A stretch of DNA of 64,000 nt from Bacteroides propionicifaciens DSM 19291 = JCM 14649 (GTDB taxonomy: Bacteria; Bacteroidota; Bacteroidia; Bacteroidales; Bacteroidaceae), in contig NZ_AQWS01000007.1 of the NCBI RefSeq assembly GCF_000375405.1, positions 1-64,000 of the forward strand, given 5' to 3'. The notes beneath the pieces were generated by a model. It was not told where the DNA came from and ran no database searches. It saw only the letters and a list, made by a program, of their open reading frames with translations. The translations under genes were made by a program, and so were the position numbers. This document shows, one piece after another, positions 55,514 through 64,000 of this stretch. Numbering within the stretch: the stretch's first letter is position 1; each line of letters opens with the position of its first letter.

Positions 55514-56926
55514 ATGCGGAATAAGTACTTACTTTTTTGTGCGGTATATAGATATCAATCTCAGTTTGATAAAATAATAAAGAATGATGACGTAGTTCAC
55601 CACTTCAGCAAACCAGTTGTGTTTACTGAAATGGCCATGCAAACAATGATTCGCAAACGGTTGGAATATAATTACGATGTTGTTGATGAAGAGTCCTGCT
55701 TTGTGTTTCTAGAAGACCTGAAAGCACAACGGCTGATTACTCAACCCTTCTTTTCAGTTCTAGTTGACCTTTGGCAGACTAAAAAAGACTTGACATTTCA
55801 GAAAGACATCTGTTTTGATGATCTATCTCTAACTGACTCTTACTTATTGAGTCAGATTCATCATTACGAACAAAACTTAGATGCTGATGATGAAGAGTTT
55901 TTCATGCAAGCCCTAAAAGATCAGTTAAACGATTTAGCAATTGATCCTGATGGTTTTTCTACAATGTTTAACATCTTAGATCAATATGCAGACTTAGTAA
56001 ATATGGCTTATCCTTTTCTATATTGGGGCTATGATATAGCACGATTCATAGAGGTCATTCGAGAATCTTACGAAGTTGGCTATTTGACCAAAGAGCAAGC
56101 TAACGAGCAAATTGATGCTCTTGCTTATTCTGTGGAGAAGAAGTTTACAAGCTGGGAACAGTTTTTGGCAAGCTGTATCGTTGGAAAATGTTTTAAGAGT
56201 GGTGGAAAGCTTTTTAGTAATAATGACATTCTTAATATCAATGATTATGTAAAGAATATTTATGATTTGATTCAATCTCCTAATAATATTCTAATTAACT
56301 CGGGTATATGGCCCCATAGTAACCTCAATCAGCTTGCATTTAAACTCGAAAGATCGTTCGATCTAAAACCCAATAAGGTTGCTGATGTTCTATCCGAATA
56401 TGGGGTAAATGTACAGATGAAGACAAAATCGGTTACGCTGGCTTATGAGAAGCTTTTTAAACCTCTAGAAGAGGCTGATTTAAGCTTAATGTTCGAAGGA
56501 GAGAAGCAAACAGAAGAGTTTCTTTTTGCGATCGCCGAAACAGACAGTGATGTGCTATTTTGGAAACGCTTTCACACGCTAAAAGAAGACTTCGAGCTGT
56601 TTTTTAGTAAAAATGAGATCCCTCTCTTTATCTTTGGCAACTTTTATCTAACCAATAAAGCTATGTATAATACTAAACGCGCTTTATTTAGGAAAAAACT
56701 AGTTGTCACCCCAATCAATGAACTCGAATATCGTATTGTTCCCCACATTGAAAGCTTTAGTTTTACACTCTATGTAAACTCTGTTAAGATGCTATTAATA
56801 AAGCTCTCTAAGTTTGCTGATGCATCGGTAAATCTGAATGCAGGTGATCGTTATGCTCTCGAACAACGATTTATTAAAGAGTGTAAGATTGTGAACGATA
56901 TCCTCAATGGCATAAGAGTCAACTAG
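55514..56926 (+). CDS. DUF1266-like protein
   Basis: A 470-residue, apparently cytoplasmic protein without signal or membrane segments. I place the start at ATG 55514; frame remains open upstream but lacks a good start. Residues about 165-230 (PFLYWGYDIARFIEVIRESY, EVGYLTKEQANEQIDALAYS, FTSWEQFLASCIVGKCF) fit the DUF1266 pattern of WDxxRxxxxxRxGxxxGYLSEEEAW and SWEEFxxSYLxGR. The remaining 240 residues are not recognised. No function is assigned. It is monocistronic, followed by a 105-base gap in which I see nothing. Confidence 0.6.
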   Translation: MRNKYLLFCAVYRYQSQFDKIIKNDDVVHHFSKPVVFTEMAMQTMIRKRLEYNYDVVDEESCFVFLEDLKAQRLITQPFFSVLVDLWQTKKDLTFQKDICFDDLSLTDSYLLSQIHHYEQNLDADDEEFFMQALKDQLNDLAIDPDGFSTMFNILDQYADLVNMAYPFLYWGYDIARFIEVIRESYEVGYLTKEQANEQIDALAYSVEKKFTSWEQFLASCIVGKCFKSGGKLFSNNDILNINDYVKNIYDLIQSPNNILINSGIWPHSNLNQLAFKLERSFDLKPNKVADVLSEYGVNVQMKTKSVTLAYEKLFKPLEEADLSLMFEGEKQTEEFLFAIAETDSDVLFWKRFHTLKEDFELFFSKNEIPLFIFGNFYLTNKAMYNTKRALFRKKLVVTPINELEYRIVPHIESFSFTLYVNSVKMLLIKLSKFADASVNLNAGDRYALEQRFIKECKIVNDILNGIRVN

Positions 56927-57031
56927 ATTCCTTGACCTAATCTTGCTTTGGTTAATATGCTCTTTTGGCTTAAGTCGTCGTATGAGGGGTATATCTTATT
57001 TGTGGTTAAGAAAATATTTGATAGCTCTCTA

Positions 57032-57373
57032 CTAGTTTTGATCCTTTTTCTCTTCTTGAGGAATTCTAAATGAAGAGTAGAAGTATAGGAATGCAGCTAT
57101 ACAGACTAGTAATATCCACTCATTATTATGGAAATAGAGCATTGAGCCACCAGCAGCTATTAAGAGAATAGTTGCTAAAAATTGTTGTCTAACAAGTCTT
57201 TTTATATTCTTATTATCCCCTGTATAGGGTGAGTTTAATTGTGCTAAAGCTTGTAGAGTTGCACCGATAGTTACTAAGTAGGGAGCATATTGCCAACGTG
57301 TAACTTGTAGGGCTACACCTACTAGTGTAAGCAAAGCTCCCAAATAGAATAAATAGGGTATGAGTTTCTTCAT
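57032..57373 (-). CDS. Small membrane protein downstream of the DivIC/FtsB-like gene
   Basis: A 113-residue protein with four short hydrophobic helices (about 5-22, 30-48, 68-85 and 88-103; for example LIPYLFYLGALLTLVGVALQ and ILLVCIAAFLYFYSSFRI). Its ATG directly follows the TAA of the DivIC/FtsB-like gene (TAAATG), so the two are surely co-translated. I do not recognise a family; the linkage suggests a role near cell division or the envelope. Confidence 0.75.
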   Translation of the reverse strand: MKKLIPYLFYLGALLTLVGVALQVTRWQYAPYLVTIGATLQALAQLNSPYTGDNKNIKRLVRQQFLATILLIAAGGSMLYFHNNEWILLVCIAAFLYFYSSFRIPQEEKKDQN

Positions 57374-57676
57374 TTAATCTTCAAATACGTAGATGTCTTC
57401 GTTGGGTTTTTTCATAAAATAACGCTCACGAGCTATACGTTCAAGTACCTCAGGATTAGAATTTAACTCTTCAAGCAATTTTATGCTTTTGTCATTTTCG
57501 TCTTGATAATGCTTGATTTCTCTCTTTAGTTCAGCTATTTCTCGTTTGCATTGGAACTTCTTAATTAGATTGTTTTCATCTATAAATATAAGATGAATAG
57601 CGAAGATCCCCACTAATATGAAAATCTTAAACTTGCCTAATCTCGACCAAAAAGTAGAAAAATTACCCATGTCCAA
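57374..57676 (-). CDS. Septum formation initiator, DivIC/FtsB family
   Basis: A 100-residue bitopic protein. One membrane helix (about 17-33, FKIFILVGIFAIHLIFI) is followed by a coiled coil (about 38-75, KKFQCKREIAELKREIKHYQ) and the conserved C-terminal motif NPEVLERIARERYFMKKPNE. Members form a complex with FtsL and FtsQ/DivIB in the divisome. An ATG two codons in (57670) is an alternative start. It is divergent from dnaX, with 145 bases between. Confidence 0.9.
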   Translation of the reverse strand: MDMGNFSTFWSRLGKFKIFILVGIFAIHLIFIDENNLIKKFQCKREIAELKREIKHYQDENDKSIKLLEELNSNPEVLERIARERYFMKKPNEDIYVFED

Positions 57677-57781
57677 TAATCTAATTTCTGTTTTTACAAA
57701 GATATAATAAATATCTGCAAGGTAGGGAAAATAACCTTATAAAACTTAGCTTGTTATAGACCAATCCTCTCGGTTTTTATG

Positions 57782-57789
57782 TATATTTG
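57782..57789 (+). promoter_or_regulatory. Candidate -7 element upstream of dnaX
   Basis: TATATTTG matches TAnnTTTG and lies 32 bases before the dnaX ATG. The best TTG upstream is too far for ideal spacing, so support is moderate. Confidence 0.4.
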
Positions 57790-57821
57790 TATAAATTCAA
57801 TAAAGGAAAACTATCCATCAT

Positions 57822-59666
57822 ATGGAAAACTATTTAGTATCAGCCCGTAAGTATCGTCCTGCTACATTTGATACCGTTGTTGGTCAAGGGGCTTTAACAG
57901 AAACACTTAAAAATGCCATTGCTACCAATAAGCTGGCACATGCTTATCTGTTTTGTGGACCTCGAGGTGTTGGGAAAACCACTTGTGCACGTATATTTGC
58001 AAAGACTATTAATTGCTTAAATCTGACTCCTTCGGGTGAAGCGTGCAATAGCTGTGAGTCTTGTGTGGCTTTTAATGAGCAACGATCTTATAATATTCAC
58101 GAACTGGATGCTGCCTCTAATAACTCTGTAGAAGATATTAGACAGTTAGTAGATATGGTGCGTATACCTCCTCAAATTGGTAAATACAAGGTTTATATCA
58201 TTGATGAGGTGCATATGCTTTCAACAGCAGCTTTTAATGCGTTTCTTAAAACTCTTGAGGAACCCCCAGCACATGCAGTCTTTATTTTAGCAACTACTGA
58301 GAAACATAAGATATTACCTACTATACTTTCTCGCTGTCAGATCTATGATTTCAATCGAATAAGCGTTAAAGATATTGTAGACCATTTGATTGGTGTAGCC
58401 AAACAAGAAAATGTAACGGTAGAACCCGAAGCATTAAATGTTATAGCGCTCAAAGCGGATGGTGGGATGCGTGATGCACTCTCTATTTTTGATCAGACTG
58501 TGAGTTTTACTCGTGGTAATATTACATATAAGGCTGTTCTTGAGAATTTGAACGTTCTTGATTATGAATATTACTTTAGTCTGACTGATGCTTTCTTATC
58601 CAACGATGTTGTAAATTCTCTACTGTTGTATAATCAAATCTTAGAACAAGGATTTGAGGGTGGACAGTTTATTACTGGTTTAACGAGTCATTTCCGAGAT
58701 TTACTAGTGAGTAAAGACGAGGTGTCGTTACCATTATTGCAAGTAGGGGCTAGCATTCGATCTCGTTATTTAGAGCAAGCCAAACGTTGTTCTTCAAAAA
58801 TGCTATTTAGTGGAATGAAACTTTGCACCGAATGCGATTTAAACCTCAGAGTAAGTAAGAATAAGCGACTGCTGATTGAATTAACATTAATCCAGTTGGC
58901 TCAATTAACTCAAGAGGAAACCGAGGGAAGCAGGCCTTCGGGTCTAAAGAATAATATAAAACCAATAAATAAGGCTACTCAGGCTACAGAGTCTCAAGTA
59001 CCTACTCAAACTCAAGGGGGAGTAACGAACGCTAGCAAAGCTGCAGAATTGCACGATACTAAAGTAAGTTATAATCCAGCTCCTATTACACCTCAAAAGG
59101 TTACCACTAGTTCAGCAAAAGATAAACCTGCTCACGATGGTGGAGTTGCCGACTTTCTTAAAGGTACAGGCCCTGCCAAACGCAAATTACCATCTGTAAA
59201 AGTGGGGGATTTGGGTGTTTCGATCAAGAGAGAGCAAAATAGACAGGCTATAGGTGAAACGTTAGTTGCTAATGCAGCAACTAAACAGGAAGCGAAAAAC
59301 AGTTCGACTTTTAATGAATCAGACCTTAATTTTCAATGGCAATCGTATGCTAATCGTATGCCTATAGAGCAAAAAGCTTTTGCTGTACGTATGCAAGCTA
59401 TGCGAGTAACCTTGTTGGATGCTCATAACTTTGAAATGGTTGTAGATAATGAATTAGTTGCTCGCGACTTTTCTGAGCTTCGCCCAAGTATTGAGTCTTT
59501 CATGCGGAAAGCACTTCAGAATGATTTTGTAACGATGCAAGTTAGGGTCAGTGAGGCCAATGAGAATAACAGGGCCTACAGCAGAACAGATAAATATCAA
59601 CTAATGATTGAAAAGAATAAGTTTCTTAATGACTTTAGAAATGAGTTTGGTTTAGAATTCAATTAA
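57822..59666 (+). CDS. dnaX: DNA polymerase III subunits gamma/tau
   Basis: A 614-residue clamp-loader ATPase. YLVSARKYRPATFDTVVGQ opens the protein, with Walker A GPRGVGKTTCARIF (about 45-58), a four-Cys zinc site (CLNLTPSGEACNSCESC), Walker B IIDEVHMLS, and sensor motif TILSRCQIYDF. Domain III ends near 360, followed by a low-complexity Gln/Thr/Ser/Lys linker (about 375-480) and a C-terminal domain. I saw no obvious A-rich slippery site that would yield a shorter gamma, so the product is probably tau-like only. Confidence 0.96.
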   Translation: MENYLVSARKYRPATFDTVVGQGALTETLKNAIATNKLAHAYLFCGPRGVGKTTCARIFAKTINCLNLTPSGEACNSCESCVAFNEQRSYNIHELDAASNNSVEDIRQLVDMVRIPPQIGKYKVYIIDEVHMLSTAAFNAFLKTLEEPPAHAVFILATTEKHKILPTILSRCQIYDFNRISVKDIVDHLIGVAKQENVTVEPEALNVIALKADGGMRDALSIFDQTVSFTRGNITYKAVLENLNVLDYEYYFSLTDAFLSNDVVNSLLLYNQILEQGFEGGQFITGLTSHFRDLLVSKDEVSLPLLQVGASIRSRYLEQAKRCSSKMLFSGMKLCTECDLNLRVSKNKRLLIELTLIQLAQLTQEETEGSRPSGLKNNIKPINKATQATESQVPTQTQGGVTNASKAAELHDTKVSYNPAPITPQKVTTSSAKDKPAHDGGVADFLKGTGPAKRKLPSVKVGDLGVSIKREQNRQAIGETLVANAATKQEAKNSSTFNESDLNFQWQSYANRMPIEQKAFAVRMQAMRVTLLDAHNFEMVVDNELVARDFSELRPSIESFMRKALQNDFVTMQVRVSEANENNRAYSRTDKYQLMIEKNKFLNDFRNEFGLEFN

Positions 59667-59689
59667 TCAAAGTTCTTATATAAAATGAT

Positions 59690-59723
59690 AAAGGCATAAT
59701 TTCAATCTTGAGATTATGCCTTT
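59690..59723. terminator. Bidirectional terminator between dnaX and the yihY-like gene
   Basis: An 11-base perfect stem (AAAGGCATAAT at 59690-59700, ATTATGCCTTT at 59713-59723) with a 12-base loop lies between the convergent genes. The stem ends supply A and T runs on either side, so it could stop transcription in both directions. Confidence 0.7.
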
Positions 59724-59787
59724 ATGTTTTAAGTAATATATTCAAATCTTCAGAGAAACCTAATTCCTCTCTGATTCATGTCGCAAT

Positions 59788-61131
59788 TTAGTCGTTGGTG
59801 TTATCTCTGATGTTTAGATCTTTTATCAAAAGTTCGGAGCTAAAGGCGTAGCTTTTTCTTCGCGTTTCGATTAAGGCATCCCATTGGTCTTTAAAGACAG
59901 ACTCATTATCAACCTTAAAGTCTTCGGAACCAAACTCATCAATTCGATCTAGTAAAACAGCAATGGAGAGTTTGTTAATGTCCATGGCAGGCTGAAAGCC
60001 AATTAATTCAGCTTCTGTGCTGACAATAACCTCTGTAATAAGTTCTACCTCAAGTAGCGTGATTATAGTGCGATTAACCAGTCGGACTGGTATCTTATAT
60101 TGAGCTGATATCTGATCAATAGTTAGAGCTTCTTCGTTGTTTTCGAAGCGTTTGCACAGAAGTGACATGATCGAAATAGCAATGAAGTCGCGGTATCGTC
60201 GGCTAACATTACGTGTGTCTTTGTTAAAGCTATAGAGTCGGATATTTTGTGAGGTGTAGGTTAGTTGAGCTCCAAATAAGCAAATTGTCCATGAGGTCTG
60301 AAGCCAAAGTAAGAATAGGGGAACAGCGGCAAAACTACCATAAATTGCGTTGTATTTAGAAACCCATACCTGACCACTTATATATACGATTTGGAAAATC
60401 TGATAAATTGTTCCAGCTAAGACACCTGCTGTTAAGGCATGTCTCAGTTTCACTTTGGTATTGGGCATGAATATGTATAGCCCTGTAAACATAAGCCAAG
60501 TAATAGCGAACGGAATGAGTTGGATGAAGAATTTAGATACTGCTCCAAGCAATACGTAATCACTAACTCCTGCCAATGTTGTTGTTATAAATATGGACGC
60601 ACCAGCCGATGATATAATAAGAATAGGGAGTAATAAAAACATCGAAAAATAGTCTGTTACTTTTCGGTACATAGTTCTTGCCTTTTTTACTTGCCAAATT
60701 TGATTGAAGGTCTGCTCTATATTATTGAGCAAACTAACGACAGTCCAGAGTAACATAGCTAAACCTACCCCAATGAATACCCCTCCTTTGGTTTGCTTTA
60801 GATAGGAGTTGACGAAATCCAAGATTGCTGTAGCAGTTTCTGGCTGCCCATGAAAGCTGTGCATGAGTTGGTTCTCTAGGATAGAGTCGAACCCGAAGCC
60901 TTTGGCTATGGCAAATAGTATGGCTAAAATGGGAACAATGGCGAGTATTGTGCTGTAAGTTAGTGCAGAAGCTTTTGAACCTATACGGTCGTCAATAAAT
61001 TGCAAGACGGTAATGTAGATAGTCTTGATGACATTGTATAGAGAAAATGTAGTCTTGGTTACTTCATTTTCAGTTATTCGCCAGATATCGACTGTTATAA
61101 ACTGTATGAATTTGGATATTCTTTTGTGCAT
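59788..61131 (-). CDS. YihY/virulence factor BrkB family membrane protein
   Basis: A 447-residue protein; start at ATG 61131, as the eight residues before it would need a TTG start. About six helices lie in residues 30-285, with the family motifs RIGSKASALTYSTILAIVPILAILFAIAKGF (split over about 50-80), KFFIQLIPFAITWLMFTGLY, FMPNTKVKLRHALTAGVLAG and AAVPLFLLWLQTSWTICLFGAQL. A cytoplasmic C-terminal part of about 150 residues holds a winged-helix-like stretch (EALTIDQISAQYKIPVRLVN). Family members were once misnamed RNase BN. Transport function is unproven. It lies immediately downstream of the RNase P RNA gene, in the same direction. Confidence 0.9.
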   Translation of the reverse strand: MHKRISKFIQFITVDIWRITENEVTKTTFSLYNVIKTIYITVLQFIDDRIGSKASALTYSTILAIVPILAILFAIAKGFGFDSILENQLMHSFHGQPETATAILDFVNSYLKQTKGGVFIGVGLAMLLWTVVSLLNNIEQTFNQIWQVKKARTMYRKVTDYFSMFLLLPILIISSAGASIFITTTLAGVSDYVLLGAVSKFFIQLIPFAITWLMFTGLYIFMPNTKVKLRHALTAGVLAGTIYQIFQIVYISGQVWVSKYNAIYGSFAAVPLFLLWLQTSWTICLFGAQLTYTSQNIRLYSFNKDTRNVSRRYRDFIAISIMSLLCKRFENNEEALTIDQISAQYKIPVRLVNRTIITLLEVELITEVIVSTEAELIGFQPAMDINKLSIAVLLDRIDEFGSEDFKVDNESVFKDQWDALIETRRKSYAFSSELLIKDLNIRDNTND

Positions 61132-61164
61132 ATAAAGGTCGTCGTCGTTAAACAAAAAAATAAA

Positions 61165-61520
61165 AAGCAGTTGGTCTATAAGCCGAGTTCTGTACCTTGC
61201 CGAAGCAAAGTGCTTGTCATTTATCTACGCATAATGTCACCATCATGCTCTAGCAGTCTACCCTTCGGCGTCGAGCGAGCAGCCCTCATAATGCCGGTAT
61301 ACATGACCTTGCAACTCCTCAGACGCACAGCGCGTATGTCACCATACTCCTGGTGAGCTCTTACCTCACCTTCTCACCCTTACCTACCGAAATAGGCGGT
61401 TATTTTCTTCTGCGTTACTTAACCCTCACGGATTACTTCCCGTTAGGAAGGAAGATGCTCTATGTTGCTCAGACTTTCCTCTTACACCAAAGATGCAAGC
61501 GACAAGCCGACCAACTGCTT
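61165..61520 (-). ncRNA. rnpB: RNase P RNA, bacterial type A
   Basis: On the minus strand the conserved 5' part GAGGAAAGTCTGAGCA, the central GGGTGAGAAGGTGAGGTAAG, GAAGGGTAGACTGCT, and the 3' ACAGAACTCGGCTTATAGACC are all present, as in bacterial RNase P RNA. The P1 helix is formed by 10 complementary bases at each end (61509-61518 with 61167-61176, GCAGTTGGTC/GACCAACTGC). It is the catalytic subunit that matures tRNA 5' ends. The ends are approximate to a few bases. Short open frames across it on the plus strand are spurious. Confidence 0.96.
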
Positions 61521-61782
61521 TCTAATCTACAAAGCTAGTGGTTTTTTGCTAATAAATGGTCTAATGCCTATATTATCTATTGAAAGATTTTACCTCCACT
61601 CACTTAGAGCTCATCTAAATTACTATCTTTCTGAGAATCGTCTTATTCGGTTGCTCAATATAACTAATTGTTAGTGTTCCTATCCGATTTGATTCCTAAT
61701 AGTCGTCTTAATACAGCTCAATTTGTATCCTATTAATAATGAACCTATCTTTGTGACATTATTCACTAATACATTATTAAAA

Positions 61783-62124
61783 ATGCCAAATACGCCAAAT
61801 TGCCCCAAGTGTCAATCAGCTAACACATATTTTGACGGAATGCTATTTATTTGTCCTGACTGTTTCCATGAATTTACTGAGAAAACTTCAGAGGTAGTCG
61901 AAGAGGTAGCAACAAAAGTTATTGATAGTAATGGTACAGAACTGCTCGATGGTGATGAAGTTACTGTCATCAAAGACCTGAAGGTTAAAGGCTCTTCTAT
62001 GGTTGTGAAACGAGGAACTAGAGTTAAGGGTATCCGACTTTCTTCTGAAGATCCAACGCATATTGAAGGTAAGGTAGATGGTTCATCTATATATCTAATG
62101 ACTTGTTTCCTGAAAAAGGGGTAA
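61783..62124 (+). CDS. YjdM/PhnA-like zinc-ribbon protein
   Basis: A 113-residue protein; ATG 61783 chosen because the zinc ribbon begins there (MPNTPNCPKCQSANTYFDG, then LFICPDCFHEF: two CPxC knuckles). The C-terminal PhnA domain includes DSNGTELLDGDEVTVIKDLKVKG and IEGKVDGSSIYLMTCFLKK. The name derives from the E. coli phn locus, but a phosphonate role is not established. Likely a small cytoplasmic metal-binding protein. Confidence 0.9.
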   Translation: MPNTPNCPKCQSANTYFDGMLFICPDCFHEFTEKTSEVVEEVATKVIDSNGTELLDGDEVTVIKDLKVKGSSMVVKRGTRVKGIRLSSEDPTHIEGKVDGSSIYLMTCFLKKG

Positions 62125-62146
62125 ATCATATCTAAATAAAATAAGA

Positions 62147-62174
62147 GGAGAGATTATGTTAACATAATCTCTCC
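62147..62174. terminator. Perfect palindromic bidirectional terminator
   Basis: Each half is GGAGAGATTATGTT or its complement, giving a 28-base perfect palindrome between the convergent yjdM-like and pepA genes, followed by TTTTGTTTT on the plus side and flanked by an A-rich run on the other. Strong candidate for termination in both directions. Confidence 0.8.
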
Positions 62175-62210
62175 TTTTGTTTTATTCAACTCTCCAAGTT
62201 TAAAGTTGGT

Positions 62211-63602
62211 TTAACCTTTGTAATTGCTAAAGAAATTGATAAGAGTTCTAACTCCTGTTCCTGTACCACCAATGCCTTTATAGTCGACAGCACTTTCGTA
62301 GAATGCTGGTCCTGCAATATCAAGATGGATATAAGGATGTTTAGCAAAGTGCTCTAGAAATTTACCAGCGGTAATGGTTCCAGCAGATCTGCCTCCCACA
62401 TTTTTCATGTCGGCGATTGATGATTTTAGCAGTTCTTTGTAATCATCCCAAAAAGGAAGTTGTACTAAGCGTTCGTGTACATTAGCACCAGCCTTTACCA
62501 AAGCATCAATTTTTGTTTGATCGGCATTTCCCATAACACAAGCAGCTTTGATTCCTGCTACAATTATGGCTGCTCCTGTTAGTGTAGCAGCATCAATGAT
62601 TAATTCAGGATCAAATTGGTTGGCATAGGAAATAGCATCAGCCAAAATCACTCTACCTTCTGCATCTGTATTTAAGACTTCTACTGTTGTCCCGTCGAAC
62701 ATCTTAATAACATCACCAGGAGTATAAGCATTTTGACCTGGACGATTATCGGTTGCTGGAATGAATCCCATTAAGTGTACATCTAGTTTATTTAGTGCTG
62801 CACCATAGATTGCACCCACCATGCAAGCTGCTCCACCCATGTCGCTCTTCATCGAATCCATTGATCCGAGTGTTGGTTTAAGGCTTAGTCCACCTGTATC
62901 GTAAACAAGTCCTTTACCTACTAGGGCAATAGGCTTTTTATTGATTGGGTTTGTTGGTTTATATTCGATAACCGTAAAAGTAGGAGGGAGTACAGAGCCC
63001 ATATTTACAGCAAGGAGTCCGCCCATACCAAGTTTTTCGATCTCTTGCTTTTGCATCACAGTCACTTTGAACTTAGCCTCTAACCCCAGCTTCTTAATCT
63101 CTTCTGATAGTTGTTCTGCTGTCAAATAACAAACAGGCTCGTTGACCATATCTCTAGCCCACGAAACGGCTTTGACCGTGTTATTAAGTTGGGTAACCTC
63201 GTCTTGTGAAATCTCTCCAAAAACAAGTACCTTATTCAAGGTGTATTCTAAATTCTCTTTGTCTTTAAAGTACTTCAAGAACTGATAGTTCGACAATAAA
63301 AAGCCTTCGATGGTAGCTAGTGTAGCTTCTCCATCTCCGATGAAAGTCATTTCGGTCGTTTTCTTGTCGAGTGCTTGACGGATATTGTATCCTGCAACAC
63401 GCATCTTCTCTAAATCAGTACTCTCTTTTACAAAGAATATATATTGCTTACCTATTTTGCAGTAGTCGTAATCTAAATCTGAATCAAGTAGGCTTTGAGC
63501 CATTTCACGATAGTCTGAAGTTATATGTTCTACACCTTTAGAAGATGTAAGGATATAAGTCAAACTTTTTTTATAGTCTATCTCTTTTGATAATTGTAGC
63601 AT
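62211..63602 (-). CDS. pepA: Leucyl aminopeptidase, M17 family
   Basis: A 463-residue M17 metallopeptidase. The metal and catalytic motifs are intact: PIALVGKGLVYDTGGLSLKP, MDSMKSDMGGAACMVGA, and the signature NTDAEGRVILADAISYA. The N-terminal domain (1-150) is shorter than in E. coli PepA (503 residues), and DNA-binding is not implied. It removes N-terminal residues from peptides, probably as a hexamer in the cytoplasm. A 198-base gap separates it from the divergent secreted-protein gene. Confidence 0.95.
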   Translation of the reverse strand: MLQLSKEIDYKKSLTYILTSSKGVEHITSDYREMAQSLLDSDLDYDYCKIGKQYIFFVKESTDLEKMRVAGYNIRQALDKKTTEMTFIGDGEATLATIEGFLLSNYQFLKYFKDKENLEYTLNKVLVFGEISQDEVTQLNNTVKAVSWARDMVNEPVCYLTAEQLSEEIKKLGLEAKFKVTVMQKQEIEKLGMGGLLAVNMGSVLPPTFTVIEYKPTNPINKKPIALVGKGLVYDTGGLSLKPTLGSMDSMKSDMGGAACMVGAIYGAALNKLDVHLMGFIPATDNRPGQNAYTPGDVIKMFDGTTVEVLNTDAEGRVILADAISYANQFDPELIIDAATLTGAAIIVAGIKAACVMGNADQTKIDALVKAGANVHERLVQLPFWDDYKELLKSSIADMKNVGGRSAGTITAGKFLEHFAKHPYIHLDIAGPAFYESAVDYKGIGGTGTGVRTLINFFSNYKG

Positions 63603-63768
63603 AAGTAAAATCTATTATTAGTTTTGAATATATATATTTAAACAAGCATCCCTTTCTAATGTTTCAATGTTTCACTGCTTTTGTAAAACAAAATGAACTA
63701 AATTACTGTTAAAGTACCAATTATAGGATTTAATTTTTATTAATTTAACGTTACCTCACTACTTATCC

Positions 63769-63776
63769 TATATTTG
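63769..63776 (+). promoter_or_regulatory. Candidate -7 element for the secreted-protein gene
   Basis: TATATTTG matches TAnnTTTG, 24 bases before the ATG at 63801. No definite -33 element is identified in the AT-rich upstream region. Confidence 0.45.
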
Positions 63777-63800
63777 ATTATTACACTAAAACGGAACGAT

Positions 63801-64000
63801 ATGAAACATTCACTATTAGCCCTACTCTTTATGGTTGCGCCAATTTGCGTGTATGGGCAATATAATAATTACGATTTGAATAGTTATATCAATCCTGACT
63901 TCAAACGTAAATCATTGGATATTAATTTCAACTCCTCGGGTGATTTTGAGAAGAACAATCAGCTGAATAACAATAAGCTCAATGGTAATATGGCTTTTAC
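63801..64000 (+). CDS. Secreted or outer-membrane protein, N-terminal part (cut by window edge)
   Basis: The first 66 codons of a gene continuing beyond the window. A signal peptide (MKHSLLALLFMVAPICVYGQ) is followed by an Asn- and Tyr-rich mature start (YNNYDLNSYINPDFKRKSLD) and an Asn-rich stretch (KNNQLNNNKLNGNM). This resembles the leading part of Bacteroidetes outer-membrane proteins, but the fragment is too short to name. Confidence 0.75.
   Translation, partial: MKHSLLALLFMVAPICVYGQYNNYDLNSYINPDFKRKSLDINFNSSGDFEKNNQLNNNKLNGNMAF

Noticed and set aside
57822-59666. Programmed frameshift in dnaX giving a short gamma subunit
   Set aside because: No A-rich slippery heptamer followed by a hairpin was evident in the linker region.
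61126-61674. Three short overlapping plus-strand frames
   Set aside because: They cover the RNase P RNA gene on the other strand and its flank; conservation there is explained by the RNA.

Overview
The window looks like a chromosomal segment of a Bacteroidales bacterium (Bacteroidetes). This rests on an F-type ATP synthase operon that begins with the beta and epsilon subunits and has a phylum-style extra membrane gene, a DUF4301 protein, TAnnTTTG-type promoter -7 elements, and a cobalamin locus with a TonB-dependent receptor and fused Cbi enzymes. The DNA is AT-rich. Taxonomy is inferred from these family signatures; no 16S gene is present.

Layout. 1-273 is the 3' end of an IS256-family element. 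366-4835 holds a Crp/Fnr regulator and a RelA-type (p)ppGpp synthetase (minus strand), divergent from a DUF4301 gene. 5251-26518 is an almost gapless plus-strand run: the complete ATP synthase operon, a tripartite RND efflux system, a SanA/DUF218 protein, a thioester alpha-2-macroglobulin lipoprotein and penicillin-binding protein 1C. 26523-27880 encodes a split ThrE-type Thr/Ser exporter. 28001-30345 is a small accessory island: a decayed IS256 copy, a 497-residue AT-rich gene with an internal duplication and two HEPN-like Rx4H motifs, and a decayed IS3 OrfA. 30419-31642 is an archaeal-type phosphoglycerate mutase homologue.

31786-55336 is a near-complete anaerobic cobalamin pathway. Two cobalamin riboswitches drive two convergent operons. 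The plus operon is cbiL, btuF-, btuC- and btuD-like genes and cbiJ-cbiD. The minus operon runs from btuB through a secreted cbiK chelatase, a PepSY membrane protein, cbiH-cbiC, cbiP, cobD, cbiB, cbiE-cbiT, cbiG-cbiF, cobU, cobT and cobS to cobC. The operons meet tail to tail with overlapping stop codons at 37779-37782. cbiA and a PduO-type adenosyltransferase lie just beyond, on the plus strand. Together these genes cover cobalt insertion, ring contraction, amidation, adenosylation, aminopropanol attachment and nucleotide-loop assembly, plus corrinoid import. Uroporphyrinogen methylation, precorrin-2 oxidation, a threonine kinase of the PduX type and a dedicated cobalt importer are not seen here.

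55514-64000 is mostly housekeeping: a DUF1266-like protein, a DivIC/FtsB-type protein with a small membrane protein, dnaX, a YihY/BrkB membrane protein, the RNase P RNA gene, a YjdM/PhnA zinc-ribbon protein, leucyl aminopeptidase, and the start of a secreted protein cut by the window edge.

The best candidates for something undescribed are the duplicated HEPN-like protein in the IS-flanked island and the riboswitch-controlled trio of BtuB, periplasmic CbiK and PepSY protein.
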